Part shown: positions 43,237-52,412 of the stretch, one piece after another
Layout of the letters: each line of letters begins with the position of its first letter
Position numbering within the stretch: the stretch's first letter is position 1
From: Gammaproteobacteria bacterium
Lineage (GTDB): Bacteria > Pseudomonadota > Gammaproteobacteria > Steroidobacterales > Woeseiaceae
Assembly: GCA_029863705.1 (NCBI GenBank)
Contig: JAOTUU010000005.1
Coordinates: forward strand, 1 to 52,982
Length of the DNA: 52,982 nt
Direction of reading: 5' to 3'
The notes under the pieces: generated by a model
The model's database searches: none
What the model was told of the DNA's origin: nothing
The model's input: only the letters and a program-made list of their open reading frames with translations
Made by a program: the position numbers and the translations under genes

Positions 43237-45176
43237 TGTTCCTCCGCCCATTTGCCCCAGCGAATCCGACTGCCCTGAGCTTCTTCGGTTTCCAGCTTGC
43301 CGTGTTTTTCCTGCGCTTGCGCGACGTCTGCATTGTAGGTCTCGATGCTCTGCTCCATATCAATATGCTTCGCGTTGCCATAGCCTCGATGGCCCGGGGG
43401 TAAATCGATCAGGCCGACTGGTTCGTAGCTCAGTTCGGGTTCACTCGCTCCTTGCGGCCATCGCGCCAGGGTACGATTGAGCCAGTTCGCGTCATCACGT
43501 TCCGGGTAATCAATCCGGCAATGTGCACCGCGACTTTCGGTGCGCGCCAGCGCGCCCTTCGCTGTTACGAGCGCCAGCCGCAGCATGCCTTTCAGCCGCA
43601 ATGCGTAGGACAGCTCCGGATTCATGCCCGGTACCTTCGAACGCAGCACAGCGCGATCGCATTGCGACAGCAAATCCTGCAGTCGAACGACAGCTCCGGC
43701 CAGGTCGTCTTCCGTCCTGAAGATGCCCACATCCGCAATCATCGTTTCCGCCATTTCGTCGCGTATTTCGTAAACACTTGGCCCCGGTCCGCTGCGCTCA
43801 AGCCAACTTGATGCGTGCACTTCGGCTCGACGCACTGCGTCCATTGCAACCGTGGTCGCTACATCCAGGCTCGATCGCGACGCAAGTCGCGAGGCGCTTT
43901 TACCAACGAGTCTTCCGGTAACAATCGTCTCTGCAAGGCTGTTACCGCCCAGTCGATTGAATCCGTGCATGTCCCAGCACGCAGACTCGCCCGCCGCAAA
44001 CAGGCCTGCCATGTTGTAAGCCTCGCCGTCCTTGTTGACACGCACACCGCCCATTGAATAATGCTGCGTCGGTCGAACAGGAATCAGTTCCTTCGCGCAA
44101 TTGAGGCCGGCAAAGTCGCGACATATGTCCCAGACCTCCCGTAGCTTGGTGGTCAGATGCTTCTCACCAAGATGCCGGACATCGAGCCACAGATGCGGCC
44201 CATATTCCGTCTCGACACCTTTGCCATCACGCATGCGGCGTGCCATGTGGCGAGACACGACATCCCGGCTGGCAAGTTCCTGCTTTTCGGGTTCGGCCTC
44301 AACCATGAATCGGTCCAGGTTCTTGTCGAGTAAGTACCCGCCGTCGCCTCGGCAACCTTCCGTCACGAGAATGCCGCTTGGCGAGAGCGCAGTCGGATGA
44401 AACTGCACAGCTTCCATATTGCCTAGCGGCACAACGCCGGTGTCGAGCGCAATCGCAGCACCCGTGCCTTCGTTGATCGTCGCGTTGGTCGTGTATTGGC
44501 CGTAAATACGCCCGTGTCCGCCCGTGGCGATGACGGTTGACTTGGCCAATACCGCCGAGTGTTCGCCGGTTCGCAGGCACCGAGAAACAGCCCCCCAACA
44601 GCGACCACCGTCGTGGATCAGAGCGACTGCCTCGGCGCGATCGCGGACGGTCACACCCAGCCGAACGGCCTCACTGTCCACGGCATACAGCGCCGCGTGC
44701 CCGGTACCAGCACCGGCATAACATGCACGCCACTTGGCCGTACCGCCAAAGTCGCGATGCATGATCAAGCCGTCGTTTTCTTCCTTCTCTTCGATCTCGA
44801 CGAGTTCGCCTTTGACGAAGTAGAGGTTCTTGCCGGCCTTAACTCGGGTCCATGGCACGCCAAAATGTGCGAGTTCGCGCACGGCGACCGGCGCCTCCTC
44901 GGCGAAAATCTGCGCAACCTCCTGATCCGCACCCCAGTCCGATCCTTTGACCGTATCCAGGTAGTGCAACGTGGGATTGTCCCCCTCTGCTTTGACGCAA
45001 TTGCCAAGGGATGCCTGCATACCTCCCTGCGCAGCACAGCTGTGACTACGACGTGGCGGCACCACCGATAACATCAGTACTTCGTGACCGGCTGCTGCCG
45101 CTTCGATTGCACAGCGTTCACCGGCCAGGCCACCGCCGATTACGAGCACGTCAGTACTTACGATTTGCGCGCTCAT
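43233..45176 (-). CDS. frdA: Fumarate reductase / succinate dehydrogenase flavoprotein
   Basis: 647 residues. GGGLAGERCAIEAA is the Rossmann FAD motif and HSCAAQGG carries His45, the covalent FAD attachment site. The catalytic region has DMHGFNRLGGNSLAETIVTG and the GGVRVNKDGEAYNMAGLFAAGE substrate section. There is no Tat signal, so it is cytoplasmic. It overlaps frdC upstream and frdB downstream by 4 bases each (ATGA), showing the trio is translated together. With the diheme FrdC the complex can run as menaquinol:fumarate reductase or in the succinate-oxidising direction; sequence cannot decide which. Confidence 0.95.
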   Translation of the reverse strand: MSAQIVSTDVLVIGGGLAGERCAIEAAAAGHEVLMLSVVPPRRSHSCAAQGGMQASLGNCVKAEGDNPTLHYLDTVKGSDWGADQEVAQIFAEEAPVAVRELAHFGVPWTRVKAGKNLYFVKGELVEIEEKEENDGLIMHRDFGGTAKWRACYAGAGTGHAALYAVDSEAVRLGVTVRDRAEAVALIHDGGRCWGAVSRCLRTGEHSAVLAKSTVIATGGHGRIYGQYTTNATINEGTGAAIALDTGVVPLGNMEAVQFHPTALSPSGILVTEGCRGDGGYLLDKNLDRFMVEAEPEKQELASRDVVSRHMARRMRDGKGVETEYGPHLWLDVRHLGEKHLTTKLREVWDICRDFAGLNCAKELIPVRPTQHYSMGGVRVNKDGEAYNMAGLFAAGESACWDMHGFNRLGGNSLAETIVTGRLVGKSASRLASRSSLDVATTVAMDAVRRAEVHASSWLERSGPGPSVYEIRDEMAETMIADVGIFRTEDDLAGAVVRLQDLLSQCDRAVLRSKVPGMNPELSYALRLKGMLRLALVTAKGALARTESRGAHCRIDYPERDDANWLNRTLARWPQGASEPELSYEPVGLIDLPPGHRGYGNAKHIDMEQSIETYNADVAQAQEKHGKLETEEAQGSRIRWGKWAEEQ

Positions 45177-45895
45177 GTGGCTGCCCCCGCAAGCAGAAAC
45201 TCAAATGGTGGCGGCAGCACGCCCGCGAGAACCAGCAGCACAACGACGCCCAGGCCCAGGAAGAACCACAGCAACAGGTGTTCCAGAATCCGCAGCGTTT
45301 TTCGCGTTAGCAAGGTACCGGCGCCCCACTTGATAGCGAGCCGGTAAAGGCCGACGCCAGCGTGAAATTCGACGCAAACAAGCAATATGGCGTACGGCAA
45401 CCAGAGCCCGGCACGAACTCTGGCGATGCTCGTGATCGCCTCAATACCGGGACGCTCTCCGAACAGCGGCGTCAGCGTGTCCATCGCCAACAGGATCAGG
45501 TGAAAGCTGCCGAGAACCAGAATGAGCATGCCGGTACGCACTTGCCAGATCCAGAGCAGCGATTCGACGTGCGGATCGAAACCACTCGACGCCTTGAGGT
45601 CGCGACCGAGCTTGACCATCTGGCGACGCTGGGCCAGCTGTGCCGGGATCTTGCGCCCGGCAAGCACCGCGTGGACGAGAAACAGTATAAGAATAGCCAA
45701 CACCGTTGGCTGCGCGATGTAATAGTCCTCGAGCATGCCCGCCAACCAGTTGAATCCTCGCTCACCGGTGAGAATGGAGCCTACAAGAACCATGTGTCCC
45801 CACATAAAGAGCGCGAGCACGAGCCCGCTGCCGCCGCTCAGGAGTTCGTAGGTGAGTTGTCGAGATGCCTCAACGGATCGTGCGAGGGTCTTCAT
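45173..45895 (-). CDS. frdC: Diheme cytochrome b membrane anchor of fumarate reductase (type B)
   Basis: 240 residues, five membrane helices, the single-anchor type-B layout of Wolinella-like fumarate reductase. Four membrane His residues could ligate two b hemes: LFMWGHMVLVG, FLVHAVLAGR, GSFHLILLAMD and VEFHAGVGLYR. The protein passes electrons between quinone and FrdB. Its ATG overlaps the stop of the upstream NapC-like cytochrome by 4 bases, an unusual coupling of a fumarate reductase to a periplasmic cytochrome gene. Confidence 0.92.
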   Translation of the reverse strand: MKTLARSVEASRQLTYELLSGGSGLVLALFMWGHMVLVGSILTGERGFNWLAGMLEDYYIAQPTVLAILILFLVHAVLAGRKIPAQLAQRRQMVKLGRDLKASSGFDPHVESLLWIWQVRTGMLILVLGSFHLILLAMDTLTPLFGERPGIEAITSIARVRAGLWLPYAILLVCVEFHAGVGLYRLAIKWGAGTLLTRKTLRILEHLLLWFFLGLGVVVLLVLAGVLPPPFEFLLAGAAT

Positions 45896-47298
45896 TCAAG
45901 GTCCAGTACCGTCATTATGTGTGGGTTCTCTTCCTCTTCTGCGAGCAACACATGACATGTGTCGCAGTCACGTGAGATTTCCTTACGATCGGCCGTGCGC
46001 ATCTTTTTGCTATGGCAACGCTCACAGCCGGGCGATTGTTCGTGACCTATATGGTTCGGGTAGGTATCCCACCAGACCTGCATCTGCGGAAATACGTTGA
46101 CCGAATAAATATCACCAAGCGCATTTGCCGCAGCGCTGATCGCATCCGCATTCTCTGCGGCGATCTCCGGGTAATTCTCCGCGTAGAACTTCATGAGCTC
46201 TTCATCAATGACGACGCGCGCCTCTTCATGCGACGGGTACTCCGCGTCGACGATGCGCAGCCCTTCACGTTTTACAAATGGCAGGGAGCGGTCAATCAGG
46301 CCTTCGCGGATGACCCGGTCAACCTCACTGGCCGCAGGCTGGTAAATATGGCTGGGCCGATTGTGGCAATCGACGCAATCCATGGTGCGCCAGACACCAC
46401 CTTCTTCCGGCGCCCTTTTGTCGGCATAGTTGGTAACCGTGCCGTCAATACCTGTGTATTCAACCTCATAAATGTCTTCGCGCGTTTCGTCGGACCGGTA
46501 ACGAATCTCCATGCCCGGGTCGACATGCCAGTGAATGCCATGTGATACGGCTCCGTCAGTGCCGCCGACTTTGAGCAAGAGGGCGGTTGTCAACTCAGTG
46601 TTGGCTTCGTCATCTTTGTAATGTTTTATAACTTTGAGCTTTTCGCCAACGAACTTGGTCGGCCAGTGACACTGTTCGCACGTATCGCGAGCCGGGCGCA
46701 AATCGTGTAGCGGTGTCGGAACCGGGCGCGGGTACAGGTCAAGTGCGACAGACACCAACTGCCAGGCGCCGTCCAGTTTCGATTTCACGAACCAGTCAGC
46801 TCCCGGGCCGATATGGCAATCGGCACATGCGACCCGTGAGTGCGGAGACCGTGCATGGGCAGTGTGCTCCGGCTCCATCACCGAATGACACGCCATGCCG
46901 CAGAATTCGACGGATTCCATCACCTCCACACCTTTGTAGGTCGCACTGGCAAGAATGATAATATTGACCATCGTTGCGGCGACGAAAACCAGAAACCAGT
47001 GGCGTGTATGGGACAAGTTCAGGTCGAAGACGGGGAATAGCGGCATCCCTTCACCGCCGGGCCGTTTGCGCATCTTGCGGCGGTATAACACGGCACCGAC
47101 CGGAATCAGAATCAAGCCGACTGCAAAGATCATCGGCAGAATCAGGAAGGTCAGAATACCCAGGTACGGTCCACCCTCGAAGCCGAACTGCTGCATCGTA
47201 AACAAGCTTGCAATGAGCACCAGGCTTGCGATAGCCAGCGCGGTACCGATCAGGCTGATCGCATTGTGCGTGATGGATGCAAAAAAACGTCTAAACAT
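45892..47298 (-). CDS. NapC/NirT-family multiheme cytochrome, ImcH-like
   Basis: 468 residues. Three N-terminal membrane helices (about residues 12-35, 43-68 and 98-120) precede a periplasmic multiheme part. The first site is CGMACH, a CX3CH form followed by SVMEPE as in NapC/NrfH-like quinol dehydrogenases; then five CXXCH sites follow: CADCH, CEQCH, CVDCH, CERCH and CDTCH. Length, the three helices and the heme count resemble ImcH, the inner-membrane quinol oxidase used for high-potential extracellular acceptors in Geobacter. It is coupled by ATGA to frdC. Upstream lie 142 bases without a gene, then the 11-heme protein. Whether it is an ImcH orthologue needs phylogeny. Confidence 0.82.
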   Translation of the reverse strand: MFRRFFASITHNAISLIGTALAIASLVLIASLFTMQQFGFEGGPYLGILTFLILPMIFAVGLILIPVGAVLYRRKMRKRPGGEGMPLFPVFDLNLSHTRHWFLVFVAATMVNIIILASATYKGVEVMESVEFCGMACHSVMEPEHTAHARSPHSRVACADCHIGPGADWFVKSKLDGAWQLVSVALDLYPRPVPTPLHDLRPARDTCEQCHWPTKFVGEKLKVIKHYKDDEANTELTTALLLKVGGTDGAVSHGIHWHVDPGMEIRYRSDETREDIYEVEYTGIDGTVTNYADKRAPEEGGVWRTMDCVDCHNRPSHIYQPAASEVDRVIREGLIDRSLPFVKREGLRIVDAEYPSHEEARVVIDEELMKFYAENYPEIAAENADAISAAANALGDIYSVNVFPQMQVWWDTYPNHIGHEQSPGCERCHSKKMRTADRKEISRDCDTCHVLLAEEEENPHIMTVLDLE

Positions 47299-47440
47299 AC
47301 TGTTCCTCGATTTCAGCCAGGTTCCCGGGCTCGGGTGTTCTTGTCTGTTTATTCTAATGCAGCGATACGCTGCATGTGTTTAATATTCGATTGCTGTTCG
47401 ACTTCATATCCGGGTTTTCCGCAGTCGTCTATCGATACGG

Positions 47441-49339
47441 TCAATGATCCGGATGGTCCAACACCTGCTCGTCGCGGCCAACTGCCTGCTGCTCGGTCGA
47501 GTCCTCGTGGATAACCTCACCGCGTTCTTCTGCCCGCGAGAAGGGCGGCTTGCCCGTCAGCCAGGCCGTATCCATGGGATACACCGCTGGATCGAAGATG
47601 ACAAAGTAGAAGTGCCAGATGAGGATCGCCAGCGTGGCCAGAATCGCCTCGAGGAAATGCAGGACGGTGGCAGCCCCGGGCACCCAGCCAGGGAGCCATG
47701 TCAGTGTGAAGTTCTCGAACCACAGCACCAATCCCGTGATCGCGGTGATAGCAGTACCCCATAGCGCAGCCCAGTATTCGATCTTCTCCACGTAACCGAT
47801 GCGCACCGGAGCCGGCGGCTCGGGTCGGCGGCCGATGTTGTAGCCTATCCTGTGGGATAACTCTTTGAAGTCGGCAAGACCAGGGAGGAATGCAGCGATC
47901 TGGTATCGAGCTCGGGCACTGATGGCGATATGGGCAAAGTGGAAGAGGCAGGCGCCGATCAGACCAACGGCAGCTATACGATGAATCAGGCCGCGGAGTT
48001 CGCCGCCGTCAAGCTGCACCAGCTCTGCCCACCAGCTCTCGGGGTACTTCAACGCAAAGCCACTGAATACCAGCGCCATGAAGCTCACAGCAGCAACTAC
48101 GTGGGTGATGCGAAATGGCATCGACATGCGTTCTTTGATCGCGCAGTGCTCGGGAGGCCTGCGCAGCCGCGGCGCTGGATAACGCGTCTTCTTCACGAGG
48201 TCGAGCAGGTTGTGGAGCAACATACCGAGGACGGTGACCCAGATCAGCGGAATATAGATGCGCCGGATCCAGTACGCGACGACGTTCGGTTCCTGGTCGG
48301 CCAACATGTGCACAGGGCCGATGGCGAATTGACTGCCTGCTCCGACGTGGCACTGGCCGCAGGTGTCCGCCAGGTTGTCCGGATGGATGTGGGATCCCGG
48401 GTCACTGGACGGCAGGATGTTGTGCACACCGTGGCAGCTCGCACAATTCGCAACTTTCTGCACACCACCACGGGCAGCAAGGCCATGGAAGCTGTCCTCG
48501 TAGGAGGGGACCTTCTCAGCGGCCAGACCGTATTTTTCGCTCAGGCGCAAATCCGAGTGGCAGGGACCGCAGACGCGGATCGGAATGTTGGTCGCCGATA
48601 CCGGCGAGCCCTCCGCGCTCACGGCCAGAATGCGGTGCTCGCCATGACAATCCGTGCACACGGGCGAGTCACCGACGCCGCTGGCGGCGGCCAGGCCATG
48701 AATACTCTGCTCGAACTGCGCCGTGATTTCAGCATGGCAGGAAGCGCATGTGCCTGGAACGTTAGAACGGTGGATCGAAGAGTCAGGGTCTGCGGCCGGT
48801 AACGGCGAGTGGGCCGTATGGCAATCGCTGCAACCGGCGCCATGTTCGCCACTGACCACCGCGGCGGCGTGCACACTGGCGGTGTATGCCTCAATGGGGC
48901 GAATCGTATGGACGCCCGGCGGTGCCGGCTGTCCGCTGCCATGGCAGACCCCGCAGGTCTCTCCCTGACGGCTGGCGTGCACTGGAGAGGATGGCTCGCT
49001 CGTCAGGGTCATGGCATGTATTTCGCCATGACAACCTGAGCATGAGGGCAAATCCATACCAGGGATGCGCTGCACGCCCTCCGGACCGTGCACGCTCACG
49101 ATCTGTTCATCGGCGACCTCGGCATGACAGCCCGCACAATCGACCGGATCGAGCCCGCGCCTGTGCCGACGCTCTCCGCCGACATGGCAATCCAGGCATT
49201 CAGTCGCGCCGTGCGGAGTGCTCTCAAAGAGTCCCACATCGACTTCGTGGCAATCGTTACACGGGTGCTCCTCCTCGGCGTAGGCGGTCTGTAGGACGAA
49301 CAGCAGGCAGGTGACCAGATAGGCGAGGAGTTTGCGCAT
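47441..49339 (-). CDS. 11-heme cytochrome c / cytochrome b fusion (CbcL-like)
   Basis: 632 residues. A signal peptide (ending AYA-EEEH) is followed by about 340 residues with 11 CXXCH sites: CNDCH, CLDCH, CAGCH, CSGCH, CGVCH, CSDCH, CASCH, CTDCH, CGPCH, CASCH and CGQCH. The remaining part has five membrane helices with His residues (LIHRIAAVG, FHFAHIAI, ATVLHFLEA, IWHFYF) of the b561/Ni-hydrogenase cytochrome b type. Geobacter CbcL has the same c-then-b layout with nine hemes. Such fusions take electrons from quinol through b hemes to a periplasmic heme wire. It lies 34 bases after the 19-heme paralogue and matches its last two heme sites and membrane part. Confidence 0.88.
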   Translation of the reverse strand: MRKLLAYLVTCLLFVLQTAYAEEEHPCNDCHEVDVGLFESTPHGATECLDCHVGGERRHRRGLDPVDCAGCHAEVADEQIVSVHGPEGVQRIPGMDLPSCSGCHGEIHAMTLTSEPSSPVHASRQGETCGVCHGSGQPAPPGVHTIRPIEAYTASVHAAAVVSGEHGAGCSDCHTAHSPLPAADPDSSIHRSNVPGTCASCHAEITAQFEQSIHGLAAASGVGDSPVCTDCHGEHRILAVSAEGSPVSATNIPIRVCGPCHSDLRLSEKYGLAAEKVPSYEDSFHGLAARGGVQKVANCASCHGVHNILPSSDPGSHIHPDNLADTCGQCHVGAGSQFAIGPVHMLADQEPNVVAYWIRRIYIPLIWVTVLGMLLHNLLDLVKKTRYPAPRLRRPPEHCAIKERMSMPFRITHVVAAVSFMALVFSGFALKYPESWWAELVQLDGGELRGLIHRIAAVGLIGACLFHFAHIAISARARYQIAAFLPGLADFKELSHRIGYNIGRRPEPPAPVRIGYVEKIEYWAALWGTAITAITGLVLWFENFTLTWLPGWVPGAATVLHFLEAILATLAILIWHFYFVIFDPAVYPMDTAWLTGKPPFSRAEERGEVIHEDSTEQQAVGRDEQVLDHPDH

Positions 49340-49373
49340 TGGAGTGATCTCAGATTTTCGTGTGGCCCGACCT

Positions 49374-52211
49374 CTAGCGGTATCCGAATAGCATTGTGTA
49401 GATGATCAGGCTAAGAAGTACTAATCCGAAGGTGAGCGCCATGAAACCGAATATCCTCACGCCGCGCTCTTTCGACTCTGGGAAGGCTTTCACAAGGTGA
49501 TTCTCCAACTCACCGGATTCCACCATCGCTTCGTACTCGCCGGGCTTGTCGAATTTCAGCTCGTCCACGGACACCCGCCCACTGAATATCACGGGATCCA
49601 TGGGGAACTTGTCGGGCCGGAAGTGCGTGTTGAAGAAGTGAATCGTAAATATGAAACCGACTGCGAGCAGCGCTTCGTCACTGTGGATGATCGTCGCCAC
49701 GTTGACGGCCCAGCCGGGAACGATGTATGTGAACAATTCCGGGAACCACAGGATCAACCCTGTGCTGCCGATTATCGCCACACCCCAGGCCACTGCGAAG
49801 TAGTCGAACTTCTCCCAATAGGTGTAACGGGCGTAATTGGGGCGAGCACCGAGTCCGAAGAACCACTTGATGGACTGGACGAACTCCTTGAAGTCGCGGC
49901 CGTTGAAAATGATGGAGTCCGGCCCGGTAATGATTTGCAACCAGGTATGCCCCGTGGCCTTCTTGTGACGAAGAACATCAATTACGTGCGCAATGAAGAC
50001 GCCGATCAACACGACCGCACCCATGCGATGCAGGAATCCCATACTATCGAAACCGCCAAGTATCCGGGATGTCACCTGTGCCCAGGACATATACGAGAAC
50101 TTCAATGCCATTCCCGTCAATGCCAGCGTGAAGAAGCTGAGCATCATTACGACATGCATGGTGCGCTGGTAGCGGCTAAAACGACGGTAGAACATCTGGT
50201 TTTTGTTGCGCGACATAGCCTTATGCGCCTTCCATTCGTCGCGGTTCAGCAACAATCGAGTAACCCAGGCAAAGGTGTGCAGCAGGGCGAAAGTCAGGGT
50301 ACCTACCAGCAGCGCGGTCATGCCCCAGAAGGACCAGAACAGCCACGGGTAGCGGTCGCGATCATGGTGGGTTGCATGGGTCAGGTAGCCTGCGAAACGC
50401 CGGTGTGACCCCTCGTGACACTGGCCGCAGGTCTCAACGACATTGTCCCTGCTAAGCGCCGAGCCTGGATCGGTCGGGGGAAGAATACCGTGCGTACCAT
50501 GGCAGTCGTAACACTTGGCGACGCCCTCCCCACCCAGGCGCGAGACCTTGCCGTGAAATGTGTCGAAGAAGGTCTCAGTCTGATCTTCGTGACAGCGGCC
50601 GCACTGCTCCATCATCCGCGTGCGGAATCCCAATTGCTCAACGCGCGAAATCGTGTGCGAGGCATGACAGTCCTCGCAAGTGGGATACTCTTTGTCCGCA
50701 TCCGGGTCTTCAGACCAGTGGACACTCGTGCGGAACGTTTCCTCTATGCCGTGGTGGCAGGTACCGCAGGTGCCAGCGATATTCTGTGGGCTCACCCTGG
50801 ACTCCGGATCCCCGGGAGGACGTTCGGAGTGCGCGCCGTGACAATCGGCGCAGGTTGCCGTCACGATGAGACCGGCGTCGATCAAGGCTCGACCATGGAC
50901 GCTATCTTCATAGCTGCCCACGATGTCATCCACTTTGGCGTGAATCCGTGTCGCCGCCTGTTCGCCGATGCGATGACACTGTCCGCAAAGCCTGGGGACG
51001 TTACGCGGATAGCTAGGCGACCCTGGAAATTCATTATCGAGCGTGGCGTGTTTAGCATGACAGTCCTGGCAAGTCGGTGCGTCCGGATCGTCTTGCGCAT
51101 GCAGGGTTCCGTGTGTACTGCTCTGATACTCGGTGACCTGTTCAGCATGGCAGATACTGCAATCCACCTCTGACTGCACCGTTGCACAGGCACGCTCCTG
51201 GGCAACCGTCACATCAGTGTGGCATTGCGCACAGGCGGTATCTGCGTGCTCAGAGCTTTCATAAACCTGTTCATCGACGTACAGGCTGATGATCTCGCCG
51301 GCTCGCGTCATCGTCAGCTCGGGCTGCGCGTGGCAGGTCAGGCAATCCTTGTCGGCCAGACCGTCAGGGTAGAAAACGTTGCGGATCTCGTGCGGTGCAT
51401 GGCAATCGACACAAGTAGGAATCTTGCCCGGATCTTCGGTCCACAACTGGCCTTCGATCACCTTACGGTGCACCTGTTCGATTTGCCCGTGGCACGTCGT
51501 ACAGGTTGCAGCAACATTGTCTGCGTGAATGGTCGATCGTCGATCGGTGTGCGGACGAATGTCGTGGGCCGTATGACAGGAAGTGCAGACGGCCGTGACA
51601 GTGAGGCCCTGACGGAACAGGCCCTCACCGTGAATACTCATCGAGTAATGCTCGAGGATGTTTTCCTGCGATATCTCGTGAGTTCGCGATACGGGAGATC
51701 CCTCTCGGTGGCAACTTCCACAGAGCAGCGGCACGTTCATCACCGCCGTCGGCGAGTCGTGGTCCGAGGCCGGCAGGATATCGTGCTTGCCGTGACAGTC
51801 GGCGCAGACCGGGGCCATTGGATCACCGTCTCTTGCGGCTACACCATGCAGACTGCGTTTGTGAGCATTGGCCTCAGGCCTGTGGCAGCCGCTGCAATCG
51901 ACAAGCTCCAGGTCCTTGCGTGTAGAGTGCCGGCGCTTGGTCGGGTCCAGATCGCTGTGGCAGTCGACGCACGCCATATCGGAGTGAGCGGATGCTGCGT
52001 AGTCCTTTTCGTCCACGAAGACCGATATGTCTTCGCCCGCAAAGGTTCCCGTGAGCTCTTCGTCGGAGTGACACTCGAGGCATTTTTCATTGTCCTGAGC
52101 AGGTGCAGGAGTAGCTGCCAGGCAAAAAATCGCGGCTGTTAAGGCAAGCCAACACCTTCCATGACCGGCCCAGACGGGTCGGCGGTTCGGGGAACGCTCG
52201 CGCGTGCGCAT
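49374..52211 (-). CDS. 19-heme cytochrome c / cytochrome b fusion with internal duplication
   Basis: 945 residues. A signal peptide (ending APAQ-DNEK) leads into about 600 residues with 19 CXXCH sites, then six membrane helices of the b561/Ni-hydrogenase cytochrome b type. The periplasmic part is a duplication: hemes 1-8 and hemes 9-16 form two units, each opening with C-L-x-CH followed by an AGExIS-[VL][FY]-VDE segment and repeating the same spacing. Hemes 17-19 (CGRCH, CYDCH, CGQCH) form a tail shared with the 11-heme neighbour. It should move electrons between quinone and a long periplasmic heme chain. It leads the run toward the 11-heme gene, the ImcH-like gene and frdCAB. Confidence 0.9.
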   Translation of the reverse strand: MRTRERSPNRRPVWAGHGRCWLALTAAIFCLAATPAPAQDNEKCLECHSDEELTGTFAGEDISVFVDEKDYAASAHSDMACVDCHSDLDPTKRRHSTRKDLELVDCSGCHRPEANAHKRSLHGVAARDGDPMAPVCADCHGKHDILPASDHDSPTAVMNVPLLCGSCHREGSPVSRTHEISQENILEHYSMSIHGEGLFRQGLTVTAVCTSCHTAHDIRPHTDRRSTIHADNVAATCTTCHGQIEQVHRKVIEGQLWTEDPGKIPTCVDCHAPHEIRNVFYPDGLADKDCLTCHAQPELTMTRAGEIISLYVDEQVYESSEHADTACAQCHTDVTVAQERACATVQSEVDCSICHAEQVTEYQSSTHGTLHAQDDPDAPTCQDCHAKHATLDNEFPGSPSYPRNVPRLCGQCHRIGEQAATRIHAKVDDIVGSYEDSVHGRALIDAGLIVTATCADCHGAHSERPPGDPESRVSPQNIAGTCGTCHHGIEETFRTSVHWSEDPDADKEYPTCEDCHASHTISRVEQLGFRTRMMEQCGRCHEDQTETFFDTFHGKVSRLGGEGVAKCYDCHGTHGILPPTDPGSALSRDNVVETCGQCHEGSHRRFAGYLTHATHHDRDRYPWLFWSFWGMTALLVGTLTFALLHTFAWVTRLLLNRDEWKAHKAMSRNKNQMFYRRFSRYQRTMHVVMMLSFFTLALTGMALKFSYMSWAQVTSRILGGFDSMGFLHRMGAVVLIGVFIAHVIDVLRHKKATGHTWLQIITGPDSIIFNGRDFKEFVQSIKWFFGLGARPNYARYTYWEKFDYFAVAWGVAIIGSTGLILWFPELFTYIVPGWAVNVATIIHSDEALLAVGFIFTIHFFNTHFRPDKFPMDPVIFSGRVSVDELKFDKPGEYEAMVESGELENHLVKAFPESKERGVRIFGFMALTFGLVLLSLIIYTMLFGYR

Positions 52212-52412
52212 CGGTAATCCAGAAAATAACCAAAAGAAGGCAAATCTATTGTGCGTAATATTTCAATAGAGATGAACTTGCTATCCGGGTTTTCCGAAGG
52301 CGCGTAGCCCATGAGACCGGCACTGAGAGACCGCGTGGCGAATAGGTAGTATCCGGCATAAGAAAGGAATGCTGCTTTTGCTACAAATAAGCCTGCGTTA
52401 CAGGTGTCTGTC

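Noticed and set aside
49497-52142. Plus-strand open frames of 250-307 residues
   Set aside because: Antisense to the 19-heme cytochrome, whose many CXXCH sites prove the minus-strand frame.
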